Of a stretch of DNA of 64,000 nucleotides, positions 1-14,100 are shown piece by piece. The stretch is taken from positions 20,488,248-20,552,247 of the forward strand of contig CM119264.1 of the NCBI GenBank assembly GCA_051294375.1, written 5' to 3'. Positions within the stretch are counted from its first letter, which is position 1, and each line of letters starts with the position of its first letter. The notes beneath the pieces were generated by a model. It was not told the DNA's origin, ran no database searches, and was given only the letters and a program-made list of their open reading frames with translations. A program made the position numbers and the translations under genes. The stretch is from Paraspadella gotoi (Eukaryota; Chaetognatha).

Positions 1-3000
1 ATATACTTTTTGGCGCCGTGTTAATCTGGTATTATAATAAATATATATGACGATTTATATCGTCAACGCGCGAATTTTTTTTATAACAAACGAGAGTTGA
101 TCAAGTCTAACAATGCCACACATATTATGAACAAAAAGCGTGAGAGACCACAAGGCGCAGCAGGGACTTCAAGTAGGCTGCTAAGTCTAAATCATAAATA
201 TAGTAAAGAATAAAGATAAAATAAACAAGTTAATTAAATAATAATAAAATTCAGTATTTAATAAAGATATATAAATAACTCACATTATTATAATAATTGA
301 TTCTCTTATTGCTTGTCTAAAATATATTGCTTAAACAAAACATATGGCTTTCTAGAAGAACGCAGTATTTCTAAGGAAAATATTGTATATTATCTTTGAA
401 GATCGCTATAAGGTCTTTTGTATCGCTTACGTATTATCAAAAATTTGGCATGAAAAAGCTAGTTGATGGGTCTGTTAATGGTATCCAAATCCATGACTCC
501 TAAGTCCTCTTCTCACACTCACTTTCCCATTCTATTTCATACTACCAAAAATCTTTGCAGTACACCATTCATCTCTCACTACAGCCAAACTATACATTAT
601 ACGTCATTAAATACGTACAGCCAAAAGTCTTTCATAATATGACTTCTTCATGTGCGACATGCTGAATAAAATATGACAATTTAATTTTACTCCAAACAAT
701 AGCAAGGAAATTATTATTGATGCATAATTCAAATACTTTTCCAAAAGAGTTGTCTCCAAATTGGTTATCTACTCTCGTATTTTGGATCATAAGAATTGCG
801 ATCATATTCACACTTCATTGTTATATTATATATATAACAATTTTGACTAAATGCATTTTTATGAATTATATTTTAGCTTGCCAAAAAGATTAGCCCGCCT
901 TGGTAAAGCTACGTAAAAATATTGATCCCTTCTCATCAAAGTATAAATTTCCAGGGCTTAGTTTTTGCTCTGCATTGATATCTTTCAATTTCAACTAAAT
1001 TTGTGATGTTTCTTCTTTTTTTGAGTCATTTGTTTTGTATTTTATCGTCTGATAATACATGCCACATTTGCGCTAATATGAAAATGATCAACTATTGTCT
1101 TGGATAGCAAAGGTTACCCAGGAGCCTTTATTATGATTAGATAAGATTTCATCGCTGAAGTCTATCGTTATGGGCATTGAATGTTCCAAAATAGTGTTAC
1201 CCATATCTGAACACGTATTCGCCGTGACATGTCGAGAGAGAACGCGAAACGTTACGCTGCCAACAAGTCAATGATTAAATAAAAAGAACCGGAAATTAGT
1301 ATGTTATAAATGAAAAGTGCTAGGATATAAAAAAATCATAAAAAAGAAGAAAGCATATATTTTGCCGGACAATTCGCTTTTCTTGCTTTGGTAACTTCTT
1401 GATTTTTTTGCTCACATAATATGGGACACAGCCATATGAATCAAAAACGGCCCAAAAGTTTCTCGCATATCTAAATTTTTATTTTCCGATTCTCACATGT
1501 GTCTAAAATGACGAAAAATAGGCATGGAAGAAAGTATATCTCGACAGATTTTTTATGTTATTCATCGGCTTAGACTGGGAAGTGACTATTTTATTTAAAC
1601 GACCAAGAGCGTTCGTCTTCGATGCGGTACTCACATTATTATCTCCTGTTGTTATTTCTTGTCCTTCCTTTCCCGCGCTTAAATTTCTTTCTTATTTGAT
1701 ATTCATTAGTTAGTTTCTTTTATTTATCTTAATTCGTTTTTCTTAGTTGTTCGTTTTTTTTTTTTTGTTTTTATCGTTTTTGTTTTGTATATATCTTCTA
1801 CCTTTTTCCCAACTTTTCTAGCTAAAGAGTTTTCTTCCGCCTTTCCCTTCAACCGCTCCACGTCTAATTATATGCTACTTATGCATGTCCAATCCTCACC
1901 CCCCCCCCCTCCTCCCCTTCAGACTCGGGTCCCCTCAATGACGCATCATCCGCATCGCCTCCGTCGTCGGACTACTTTTCGTCTTCTATCTTATCTTCAT
2001 GCTTGCTGCATCACGCGCCGATATTCATCCATTCTACATCAATTACAGCCAACGAGAGCTGCGGAGCCCTCTTTAAGAACGCCATGACGCCCGCTTGATT
2101 TTTCAGTTAGCCTTATTTACCTCTGGTTAAAAACTCTACTTGCAGAAAAACGTGCTGCCCAGATAGCCCGCCCTAAATTATATGGGACCTAAAAATGTTA
2201 GACGAAACTCGATTTAAAAAAGATTCAACCATTTTTACTATATATAGTAGACGCGAAAATCTTGCTTAAAAAAATTCAACATTTTTCTAATAGAGATTTC
2301 CGTTCGAATCATGACCTGCCCAACTTTAACAAACGAGCCTGCAGAAAATTCCTGCCGTTTAGAAAACAGTTGTAAAAAACACCCGCATTCGACAGCTTTG
2401 CATCTCAACGAGCTCGTTCTTCTTCTTCTGTGCACCAGACGCTTCTTGATAAAGCCAGCATACATCCATGGCCCACCTTTCACCATAGTCAACACAAAAA
2501 CGCGCGCACCCAATCTCTCAACCCAGTACACACCCCACAGGCAGCCAATAACTGACAAGCTTAATGAACTCGCCCGAGATGCGGCCGATCTGACAATGTG
2601 CCTCACCCAAACCCCACTCCCCTTCTTAGTATAGAAATGAAAGCTGAAATGATCACTTTTTTAAAATTACAAACGGACGCAGTCACCTCCGCTCCCTTCT
2701 ATGGGCAAACTATACTAGTAAGTAGCCATCGCTATAAATGCGTCCTTCTCTTCTGCGTCATATTATGCAGATTACCAAAAGCCTTGTCTGCTCACCTAGC
2801 AGCCTCGTTCTATATTTTTACTTTTTATTATTGAACCAATTTTTCCATATGTAAACCAAAAAAAAAAAAAAAACAACTATGCGCTAAACAGTGAATTTGC
2901 GTCCAGTTGTCATCGCAAAATTTTTATTTTAGGAAAGAGAAGATTTAAAAGGTTGCGATCTGAAGGTTAAGAGAAAACTTATGATTTCGCTAATATCTTT

Positions 3001-3331
3001 TGAAGGAACAAAGATAAATGCGTTTCGACAATAGTACCAAAAGAAGCCATAATCATAGGGCACATTCAAAGATACAGATTAGAATGTTTTTGCTGCATTT
3101 GTTTTTTTACTGAAATCTCTTACAAGGGGTGAGTGCTCAAACTAAGCTCAAAATCGTATAAGTTAATTTTAAAACACTAATGAACACCCCATAAGCAAAT
3201 AAATAAAAATTATCATCCTTTAATCGATTCTGAAAGCGCGAAAAAAAAGACCGCCTAAATTAGTACTCTAGTAAAAACTTAAAAAGTCTTTTTTGGTATA
3301 AAACTCCAGAAAATGAATTCTCGACTCATCT
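1..3331 (+). repeat. Noisy direct copy of 7,638-10,230
   Basis: This stretch follows 7,638-10,230 in the same order and orientation from its first base, but with frequent one- to few-base insertions and substitutions. It includes a broken copy of the channel exon at about 1,875-2,090 (real exon 9,124-9,283), the LINE fragment and the downstream repeat. No open exon survives. The error spectrum is mainly scattered small insertions, which suits an uncorrected long read better than an old genomic duplication. The copy probably continues to the left of the window. No independent gene is supported here. Confidence 0.75.
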
Positions 3332-3356
3332 NNNNNNNNNNNNNNNNNNNNNNNNN
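3332..3356. other. 25-N assembly gap 1
   Basis: Exactly 25 N. The sequence on the right is the reverse complement of sequence on the left, so the join is palindromic and unreliable. Confidence 0.99.
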
Positions 3357-4260
3357 CAGACAAGCAAATATTTAATTGACAAAAAATTCAAATTTTTTTA
3401 TTCAAAAAACATTAAAGTTTTACTAGAGTACAATTTAGCGTTTTTTTTTTCAGAATCATTAAAAAGAATTAAATTTTCATTTATTCTTATGGGGTGTCAT
3501 TAGTTTTAAAATTCATTATAGTTTTGACTTAGTTTGACACTCACCCTGCAATTTTAAGTTTGTAAACTTTCCCTTTCATTTCTATAGTAAAAATGAGGTT
3601 TGATAATGCTCCGGAGATGAGTAGTGCATTTCCCCTGGCTTGTTTGATATTAAATCCTTTATCAAATGCCATATAACGAATAGGACAAGCTCTTAAGATG
3701 TAACGCTCTCGGAATCGTGCGTTTTTACAAGTGTTTTTTAACCGAATTTCTGGCAAACGCGTTTGCAATTTGGGTAGTCAGATTTGAACGGAATTCTCTA
3801 TTAGAAAAATGTTGAATTTTTTTTAAGCGAGATTCTCGTCTAATTGATGCTGTAAATGCTCCAGAATATTTTTTTTATATTATACAGTATCAATAAAAGT
3901 TATACGGTTCTGAGTAATCTTTTTGTAAACAAGTTTTTATTTTTTTTTATTTCTGGATGTATTATCAGAAGCAAGTATCAAACAAATCCAAAAAAAAATA
4001 TTATGGAGTAGTAACTCAAACCTGATATACTTATTGGGGATCAATCTTTTTCACTGCTTGCCAAGTACCATTTTTTTGCCCTAAACCTGAAAAAAAATAT
4101 CATATCAGAGATATAATATTTATAATAATCAAAAAGATGTGAAAAGAGCTGGAGACAACCTCTTTTGGAAGTATTTGTATGTATTAAATAATTTTATGCT
4201 GTTGAAAAATATTATTTTTATTCAGTCCTAAGCAGGTCATATTACATATTAAAACCTATT
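3357..4260 (-). repeat. Inverted copy of parts of 8,070-10,230
   Basis: About 3,357-3,540 is the reverse complement of 10,230-10,060. About 3,541-3,830 matches, inverted, the repeat unit also seen at 9,440-9,740 and 10,810-11,040. About 3,960-4,260 is the inverse of the LINE fragment at 8,330-8,070. The stretch 8,340-9,430, which holds the channel exon, is absent from this copy. It may be a genuine inverted repeat insertion or a fold-back assembly join at the adjacent gap. Confidence 0.65.
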
Positions 4261-4779
4261 TCCAGGCAAAAAATATTTGACAATGAAATTAATAAACTTA
4301 ACAATTTTTTTTCTATCATGGTACAAACAAAAATTCAAGCAAAGACGAAAGAACAATAGGAATACTGTGTCAAGTTAATATTCTTCTCGTGTTCAAAAAA
4401 TCGACAATTCGATTTTCGAGAAGAGTTGCGTTTCATTGAATTAACTCTGCGTTTTCTCTCCATTCAACGCGAGATGCTCGGGAAATCATAATAAAGATGA
4501 TTAGATAAAACCGACCACAGAATTAACTGTATTTGATGTAGTTGCGGAAACCACAATAACCAAACCGTTGTCAGTAATTAAAGGATAGTATACTTTTAAT
4601 TTCTCAGCGGCGTCAAGCCTCAAGGTAATTTCTTGAGTTTTAAAAAATGTTTAGCGATATGTACATTGTACATAATCTTAGAAAGGATCTTTTTCATATC
4701 GAGTTTGGTTTCAATCGATAATCTAAACGTTGGCACGGAGGGAGGGAAGAGATAGACGGTGAATGAGAGGGGGTGAAGG

Positions 4780-4783
<4 letters not shown>

Positions 4784-4828
<45 letters not shown>
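4784..4828. repeat. (GA)n microsatellite
   Basis: Uninterrupted GA dinucleotide run of about 45 bases. The rest of 4,260-5,140 is AT-rich sequence in which I see no exon. Confidence 0.95.
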
Positions 4829-4832
<4 letters not shown>

Positions 4833-5143
4833 AATTCTGTTTTGCGGAGAAAATTGTAAGAGAGAGCGGGGACATTTGATTTTGTGAGGAAGAAGATAAT
4901 AGAAATAGTAAAAATCGTGCATTGAATTATGCAAATATATGTTTCAAAATATCAAACGACAAACTCAAGGAATGACAATCAAGTTATATTGCGTCCAAAT
5001 TTAAAATTTAAAACGCCGCTAAAACTTTTAAACTGTTTAAACTGAATGCTGACAATTTTAAAGAAAAAAAAAGTAACGGCCGACTTTCGGGGTAGTCACG
5101 AATGACTGCAGAAACGTCCTCCACATTTCTCTTATTTTCCCAG

Positions 5144-8100
5144 GAAATTCGGCTCCTTCGTCGCATGGGATGGAAACACTACTCGGACGACTTTTGGAAC
5201 ATTTACTTTCTTGTAACCTGCTTCCTCTTCATCTCGGCCTACGTGACTTTCTTCGTGGGAATGGGGGTAATTCGCACCGAGTGGTACAACTCAGGAATCG
5301 ACGATCAGACCAAGAAACACTATGACTATCATAATGAGAATCACATCGAATACGAGAGGTCACCCGAAAAAAAAAAAAAAAATTTTGTGAAGATTAATAA
5401 TAGCTTGTTTATTGAATGAATGAATAATTTTATATTGGTTGTACTAATTTCATACATAAAAATATCGTTATCTTGACGAATTTAATTCCAGATACGAAAT
5501 GTGGGACAACAACTATATCCTGATAACGGAGGCTATATTCAGCTTCGCCACCATATTAGCTTACGCCAGAGTCATGCAAATCTTTCAGTTGCACAAGGTA
5601 AACAACTTTTTCGGAAGGGAATTGATGCTCTCGAGAAAAATTCTTGTCCTCAGAATGGATTTGTACTACGAGGGTATGGAGCAGGGATGTGGAGCTGGAG
5701 CTGGAGTCGGAGCTGCCGGAGCTGGCATATTTGGCCGGAGCTGGAGCTGAATTTATTTTCTTACCGGAGCGGGAACGAGAGCTGGAGCTGAGATTTTATC
5801 TTGGCCGGAGCTGGAGCTTCGGAGCGTGCAAAAAAGGTCCAACTCCAGCTTCAAGAAAATTTTAGAAATAATAAAATTTATAAAAATGAAAAATAATATT
5901 AATTTTTTGAAATCTGAAGGAAATGCTCTTTGATGACAGTGACCATTAATTAAGATAGTTTTACTTACAACTTGCAAACATCTAAGGCAGGGGATCACTC
6001 AACCTAAAATTGTCAAATCTCAATTTACTGTATCTTAATCATTTTCTCGCATCCTGTAAGAGGTTATCATCGCATCAATTATTGGTTATCATCGCATCTC
6101 AATCATTTAGTTATCATCGCATCAATCTCTTTGGTTATACATCGCATCAATATTTGGTTATCATTGAAGGGAGGCTCGATCCTATTCTTTTAAGATTTTT
6201 GGATATTATAATGAGTACTATAATCTCATTTGTCATATTGCAAGTAAATCCTAATGAAGTGAAAATTTCAAACAAAAATACTGAATCCAATTATGTAATA
6301 TGAAAATTTCAGAGCTATTTCAATGATGAGAAGCCATATCTAAATTTTTAACTTACTATATTCGCACACTTTTTATAAAACTTCATTTTAATTTATAATA
6401 ATTTTTATTAAAAAAATAAAAAAACGGTAAGTCCCAGCCGACGACGACGACGACGTCGTCACAAAGAAGCTCACCCAAATCAATATCGAGCCTGAACTGG
6501 CTTAGCCGGTAGGCTCGTTAAAAAAATGGTAAGTCCAAGCCAAAACTGTAAAAGCGTAGTAGTTTTTAGATTTTATACAAAATCACCTTAATGGTAAAAT
6601 CCTAATAACTAATTAAAATATTTTAAAATGTGAAAGGTAAAATTTTATATAAATGTTATTTTATATAAAGTAAATAAACTATTAATTATGTGGGGAGTAA
6701 ATGTTTATCTTCTACTTTCTTATACTCTCTTATACTTATTGTCTACATTTAAATACAAATCGAACGTTAAATATTAAAAAATGCATAATTATTATTAATA
6801 AATAAACTATCAAATGATTTCATACATGAATTAATAAAATTATTATTTATTTAAATATAAGCAAATAAATAAGTTATAAATAAGTAAATTAATAAAATTA
6901 GTACTGATTTAAATACAAGCAACATTAAACTTTAAAGGGTCTGAGCTGGGAGAGGGAGTAGGAGCTGGAGCTGTCTCAAAATTGTTATTGGAGCTGGAGC
7001 TGGAGTTGGAGCTGGAAAAAAATATAGAATGGAGTCGGAGTTGGAGCTGGAGCTGAAAAATTTTTTAGGTCGGAGTTGGAGCTGGAGCTGGAGAAAAAAT
7101 TGCCAGCTCCACAACCCTGGTATGGAGGAATGTTGATCTGAGGGTTTGGGACGGGGACTCAGTCTCTCACGTCTCTAAGTCAAAAAAGGATCTTGTCGTT
7201 GCATTCGGGCAGTGGCGCAGAAATTGATGGCCGCAGTTCTTTTAAAGAGCCATTCTATTGTAGCTCTGTAATTAATGGTTTTAAGAGTGGAGAAACAACG
7301 AGTCAGAATCACAACCGATGGGAAATGATACTGGATGGAGCTAGAAAAAGGCAAATGGGATTGGGAATGTCGTAAAGACAAGTGGAAGGGTGAGCTCACT
7401 GAGCATTGAGGGCTGTGCTTGTAGCTTTTAAAAAATATGGCAATATTGGTTTTTTGGGGTGTTTTTCACAGGTGGGATGGTTGGGTGTATGATGGGGCTT
7501 TTAAAATGCTCCGTGGTGGGGAGTAGGTGAGAACGCAGCGTCGGGGTTTTTTTTTTTATGGTTATGGGAAACTTTGCTTTAACCATGATGAAAAAAAAAT
7601 TGTCTCGGTTTTGAAAAGTCGGTTAATTTCATTGTTAAATATACTTTTTGGCCGGTTAATCGGTTTTAATATATATATGCGATTTTATTCGAATACAACG
7701 AGGTTGATTCAGTACAATCATCATCAACAAACAAACAAACAAAGACAGACTAAGTCTAAGCATAAAACATAAAATAGAGAGAAAAAAAAACAGTTAATTA
7801 AATAAAATTAATTAATTAAAATTTAAACAATTAAAAATTGTTCTTATGTTGTAAAAAATGGAACAAGTTTCTGAAGAACAGTATTTTTCATTGTATATAT
7901 CTTTGAGATAAAGGTTTTCTTACGATTATTAAAAATTGTGGATAGGTCGTGGTATCCAAACATACTCCTAAGTTCTCTCACACTTTCCCATCGATTATAT
8001 CCAAAAATCTTTCGTACACCATCATTTACAGCAACATTAAGTCTATTCATATTACGTACAGAAAAAGTTTTCATAATATGACCTCCATGGACTGAATAAA

Positions 8101-11100
8101 AAATTATTTCTCAACAGCATAAAATTATTTTGTGCATTCAAATACTTCCAAAAGAGGTTGTCTCCAACTGTTTTCACCTCTTTTTGATCAAGAGGACTAT
8201 TCACATTATTGTTAATATTATATCTTTGACATAATATTTTTTATGAAATTTAGGGCAAAAGATAGGCCTTGGTAAGCAGTAAAAATGATTGATCCCTTAT
8301 AAAGTAAACCAGGCTTGAGTTTTTGTTGCATTATCTTTCATTTCAACTAAATTTTGATGTTTCTTCTTTTTTTGGATTTGTTTGATATTTGGTTCTGATA
8401 ATACATCCACAGGTAAATGAAAATGATAACTTTGCTCATAGAAAGGTTACCCGGAGCCTTATTAAGATTAAGATTAAGATTCATCGCTGAATCTATCGTA
8501 ATGGAGATGATGCAATAACCATTTGACATGAGAATGAGAAAAGGCTGCCACAAGTAATGGATTAATAAAAAAGAACCGGAAATTAGTATGTATAAATGAA
8601 AAGTGTAGATATAAAAAATATAAAAAAGAAGAAAGCATTTTTTGGACAATTCGTTTTCTTCTGCTTGGAACTCTTGTATTTTTTGTCGTACATAAATGAG
8701 ACACAGCTCATATGAATCACAAAAGGCCAAAGTTTCTCGATATCTAAATTTTATTTTTCGATTCTCACATTAAAATGCCGAAAAATAGCTGGAAAGTAAT
8801 CGCGACAATTTTTTTTTTCATCATGGTAGACTGGAGAATGTTTTTTTAAACGACCCTCGTCTCGATGCGTCTCACATTTTCTCCCTGTTTATTTCTTTCT
8901 TCCTTTTCCGCGCTTAAATTCTTTTCTCTTCTTTGTTGATTCATTATTTTTCTTTCTATTTATCTTACGTCTTTTCTTTGTTTTTTTTTTTTTTTTATCG
9001 TTTTTGTTTTAATATCTCTTACTTTTTCCACAACTTTTTCTAGTAAAAGTTTTCTTCCGCTTTTCTCCCTCAAACCGTCCTAATTATATGTACCTTACTC
9101 ATGTCCAATCCTCACCCTTCCAGACTCTGGGTCCCCTCCAATTGACGATCATCCGCATCGCCTCCGTCGTCGGCTACTTTCTCGTCTTCTTCTTCATCTT
9201 CATGTTCTGCATCACGTGCGGTATTCATCTCATCTACATCAATTACGCCAACGAGTGGAGCGTCTTTAAGAACGCCATGACGGGTTTGATTTTTCAGTTG
9301 CCTTTTTACCTCTGGTTAAAACTCTGCAGAAAAAACGTGTGCCAGATAGCGCCCTAAATTATGCTAAAAATGTAGACGAGAATCTCGATTTAAAAAAGAT
9401 TCAACATTTTTCTTATAGTAGGCGAAAATCTTGCTTAAAAAAATTCAACATTTTTCTAATAGAGATTTCCGTTCGAATCTGACTGCCCAACTTTACAAAC
9501 GAGCCTGCAAGAAATTCCGGTAGAAAACAGTTGTAAAAACACCCGATTCCGACAGCTTTGCATCTCAAGAGCTCGTTCCTTTCTTCTTGTGGCTTTTGAT
9601 AAAGATTTTACTATCAAACAAGCCAGGGGAAATGAATCCGGAGGATTTTCAAAACTCATTTTTACTATAGAAATGAAAGGGAAATTTCACTTTTTTTAAA
9701 ATTACAAACGGGATTAGGGTATGTTAGCATTATAAATGGTCCTTTGAATTATGAGATTCCAAAAGCCTTGTGTCCCTAGAGCTCGTTCTATTTTTCTTTT
9801 TATTATTGACCAATTTTTTCATATTAAACCAACATGGTAAAGTGAATTGGTCCAGTTCTCATCGCAAAATTTTTATTTAAAAAGAAATTAAAAGGAAGGT
9901 TAAGAGAAAAACTTATTTTTCCTAATATCTTTTGAAGGAACAAAGATAAATGGTTGGCAATAGTACCAAAATGAAGCCATAATCATAGGGCACATTCAAG
10001 ATACAATTTTAGAATTTTTTTTGCTGAAATCTCTTTACAGGGTGAGTGTCAAACTAAGTCAAAATTATAATTAATTTTAAAACTAATGACACCCCATAAG
10101 AATAAATAAAAATTATATTCCTTTTAATGATTCTGAAAGAAAAAAAGCTAAATTGTACTCTAGTAAAACTTAAAAGTTTTTGGATAAAGAAAATGTAAAT
10201 TGTCTATCACTTAAATAATTGCTTGTCTGATTTTACAAGCATGCTTACAAAATTCTACAAAATATTATTCACCCCATCACAGTCTAAGTATTTATCTTTC
10301 TTTTCCACCAGCAAAAAGTAAACATTATCCTATTTTAGAGAACAGGGATGTTTACTGAAAGGAGCCAGAAGATGTTCAACTTCTTCACTTTAATTTCCAT
10401 TTTTTAATAATAAAATAGGCAAAATTTTTTAATTACTCAACTTTCACAGGCTTCACAAGACATTACACTTTCACAATATCCCAATGTTAATGTAATGTAT
10501 TATATTTTTTTACCTAGAAATTATAAAATATTTAGAAAGTTGTGGATTCCTTTCGCTCATGAAAGGAAAAAAAAATTAACTAGCGGAATTATAAGTTGTG
10601 AAGAGGAAGTCAGAATCGGCGAAAATCTTAAAAGGCGAAAATGTTGAAAAAAGGGAGAGGAATTTTGGTTGTTTTTGGTCGATTTCTTCTAAACCCATTG
10701 GCCAATTTAGATGTACTTAAGATTTACATTATTCCAGTCATTCTCTATCCAAAAATATAAAAATATTACGAAAAAAGGTTTGGGATCGAGTTTCGGAATT
10801 TGGTTCTCAATACTTATAGAGATTTCCGTTCAAATCTGACTACCCAAATTGCAAACGCGATTGCCAAAAATCCGGGTAGAAATCAGTTGTAAAAACGCAG
10901 GATTCCGATAGCGTTACATCTGAAGAGCTTGTCCTATTCGTTTTTTCACATTTGATGAAGAATTTTCAAAACCTCATTTTTACTGTAGAAATGAAAGGGA
11001 AAGTTTACAAACTTAAAATTGCAAACGGGATTGCTATATGTTCCTGTTACATGAGAGACTTCGAATTTCGCGATTCCGATAGCTTTGTGTCTGAATAGCT

Positions 11101-14100
11101 TGTCCTATTTTTCTTTTTCATTTTATAATGATATTCTTAACATTTTATCCAAAAAATCCAGGAGAATCTCGGATGTAAATTTGGGATTTTGTATTGTGAA
11201 AAAAGCGCGGAATAAATGGCAATAATAAAAGTTTTAAGAAGGAAAAAAATAATCAGAATTTTTCAAAAAACGAACGATCAGGCATGAGATCGTACAGAGA
11301 GAGAGAGAGAGAAAGAGAGACAAATATATATAATTTATATATTGAGGCGACTTACCACCGTCTCTCTCTCTTAACCCTTCCTCTCTCCTCTTTCTCCGTG
11401 CCGGTCTATTCAACACGGTCACTTTGCCCTAGCTTGGCAATGACCTTAGATTGACCGGACACAGTAATAGGGCCGAGGCCTCAATATATAATTTAAGAAA
11501 TAAAAGAAAGGCAAAAATATGTTACAATTGTTTACAATTGGGATTTTTCCCATTTTTTTCCAATCGCAGCTTGTAAAAGATTTTATTTTTATTTGTATTA
11601 AAATTAAGATATAGCTTCTCATTAAAAAAATCCTTTGAGTTCCCATTTTATTAGAGATTTAAAAAATTTTTTTTGAATTTCATCTTCAATATTATATACT
11701 GCAATATGTAAATTAGATTAAAGCATTTCTATATACTAATTTGGATATTATAATGAGTACTATAATCTCATTTGCATATTGCAGTAAATCATAATGAAGT
11801 GGAAATTCAAACAAAAAATACTTAAATCCAAATGTAATGAGAAAATATCAAGCTATTTTAAAATGAGAAGCCATATCTAAATTTTTAACTTACTATGATT
11901 GCACACTTTTGTAAAACTTATCATAATTCATAATAATTTTTATTAAAAAAACGGTAAGTCACAAAGCCAAACCTATAAAAGCGTAGTAGTTTTTATATTA
12001 AAAGAGCGTGACGCCGACGACGCCGACGACGATGACGACTACGTCACAAAGAAGGAATCCTAAAACATTATAGAGCCAGGACCAGGCGAAGCCTATCCTG
12101 GCTCGATAATAATTACAATGATGAAAAACTATTTGTACCTCGTTCCAGGTCGAATCGAGTGCATCGAACAATCGGACAAGTTCTCCTCCATCACCAACAC
12201 ATTCTCCACACTCTTCAGCGCCCTCTTTGGCCTGGGCGACGCCGACGACCCAGACGTCGTCAAGCGTAACCTCCTCTTGGGCGACAAACACGCCCACCAA
12301 CTGACGACGGCGGATCGACGCGAGTTATGCGACAGTGGTTCGCTTTCTTATTCAGAATTGGAGGCTCTAATCAAGAAGGTAAGGTTGGGAATGATCGGCG
12401 AAGGAAAGAGGGATGGTTAATGTTTTTTTTTTTATGTAGGACCCTATATTTTTTAAAAAAATATCATTTTGAGTTTAATGAACCTAGAAATTAGCATCTT
12501 CAAGTTTTGTTTTTATTGAGTTTTAAGTCATGAGTTTCTCATAAAAATAAAAAAAAAATTAACTCTAGATGAATCTGACGGACGATGACTTTAAGCCGGC
12601 CAAACCTGTGCCGTCTGAGAGTCTCGGTTATCTCATTTTCGGCTTCTATCAAGTGGTAGCCGTCATCATGCTGCTCAACCTCCTCATCGCGATAATGAAC
12701 TCCGTCTGGGAAGAGATCAAGCTCCACTGTGACATTCTCTGGAAGTTTAATCAGGTGAATGAGTAATTTATTTATTTAGCAGCATAAGTTGAATCGCGTA
12801 GCGTTAGGGAACTGACATTGACAAGAGGGCTGTCGAGAGCTTATTATTTTTGTAAGGTCTTTTGAAAACCGCTTTGTTCAAACCAATATAGCGATTTAGA
12901 GGGAAAAGAAATTTAAAAAAATCTATATGCTTATTTCTTTCTCCTCTCGTTTTTTTTTAAACGTGGTGGGTTGGCCATTATTTTCTCTTTGTTCCATTTA
13001 CCGATAATCCGATAGGAACGAAAAAGAAAAAAGGTCTTTAGTGTTCACGAAGGAAAAATTTTCTTTAAAAGACGCAAGAATTAAATTTCTATAATTTTTG
13101 TTGAAAAAAAACCCCAACCTCTGCTATTATTATCCTTTGCCAATTCTTACGCAGTAGCAACCTAAAAGATATCTTATGTCAAAGCAATACAGATCTGCTC
13201 TAAAAAAGTTTAATAGTTATGATAAAAGCATTTTATTTCGTTATTTGAAGGAAAATAATATTTTTTAGGACTCAGTTAGTTAATACATTGTCGGACCACT
13301 ATTTGCTTCCAGCACCGTTTGCATGAGACAAAAGAGAGAGTCGTAGAGGCTGGGAAAATATTAAGTGTACTGCAAAATGTCCCTTTTCATCCTTGACCAG
13401 ACATTTTCGATGATGTTGCAATCAGGCGAGATTCCGGGCTAACCTTCGAGCACCTCCATCCTGTTTTCCTCATGAAATTTTGGGGGGGCTTTGGCTTTGT
13501 ATCCAGGAGCTCTATCCTCCATGAAAAGTTGCCCATTCACTGTTAAATGACTGGCAGCAATTTTTCTTCTCTCCATTTTTTTCTCAACTGGCTTGCAGAA
13601 GCCTTACGGTCTTGAATTGCAAGACTTTCCAGGTCATCGTCCTTGCTCTTCGTGGACATGCAAGGCCGCTTGCTTCCAACAGCTCGTCCAAGGTTTCTAT
13701 TTGCTTCAAATTTGTTGACAACTCTGCAGATGGCTGTAGGAGAGAAATGAAGCTGTTTAGCGATCCTATATCTTGACAAACCCGCCTACCAAAGCTCAAC
13801 AATTGCACCTTTCTTTTTGGGGTTTAGCTGTTTTGAAGTTTGCATGGTAAAATAACATAAAAAAAAAAAAAAACAAAGATGGATAAAAAAACTTCTATAA
13901 TATTTAGCCTAAAATCCTCATCATGGGCTCGAATGAAAGATATTTGTCTTGGCTTTCATATGAACCCAAGATTTAATTAATAGGATGACAAACAAGCGAG
14001 ATAGTAGGGGTTCAAAGATTAAACATTTTTTTGAGCAGATCTGTACAAAATAAATAGAAAATTAATGCGACGTGGTTCCCGTTGTTTTACAGACGTCGTT

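Larger units (their letters stand above)
5682..7119. mobile_element. Non-autonomous hAT-type element, 1,438 bp
   Basis: The left end reads CAGGGATGTGGAGCTGG and the inverted right end CAGGGTTGTGGAGCTGG: 17-bp terminal inverted repeats with one mismatch. They begin with the CAGGG typical of hAT elements and are bounded by an exact 8-bp duplication. Both subterminal regions (about 5,690-5,850 and 6,930-7,105) are arrays of GGAGCTGGAGCT-like hexamers; hAT transposases are known to bind short subterminal motifs. The interior is AT-rich, has no transposase, and contains an ATCATCGCATCAAT minisatellite (about 6,060-6,165) and a repeat shared with 11,744-12,110. It sits in an intron of the channel gene. 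Confidence 0.85.

Noticed and set aside
5499-5998. Gly/Ala/Glu- and Trp/Ser-rich frames running out of the channel S4 exon
   Set aside because: They run through the donor at 5,597 into the GGAGCT subterminal array of the hAT-type element.
7164-7540. Possible exon in the open stretches at 7,175-7,399
   Set aside because: No splice-phase match to the channel gene and no recognisable motif. It lies between two mobile-element remnants.
12000-12110. Helitron 3' end suggested by the terminal hairpin
   Set aside because: No CTRR terminus follows the hairpin within about 15 bases, and no matching 5' TC end was identified.
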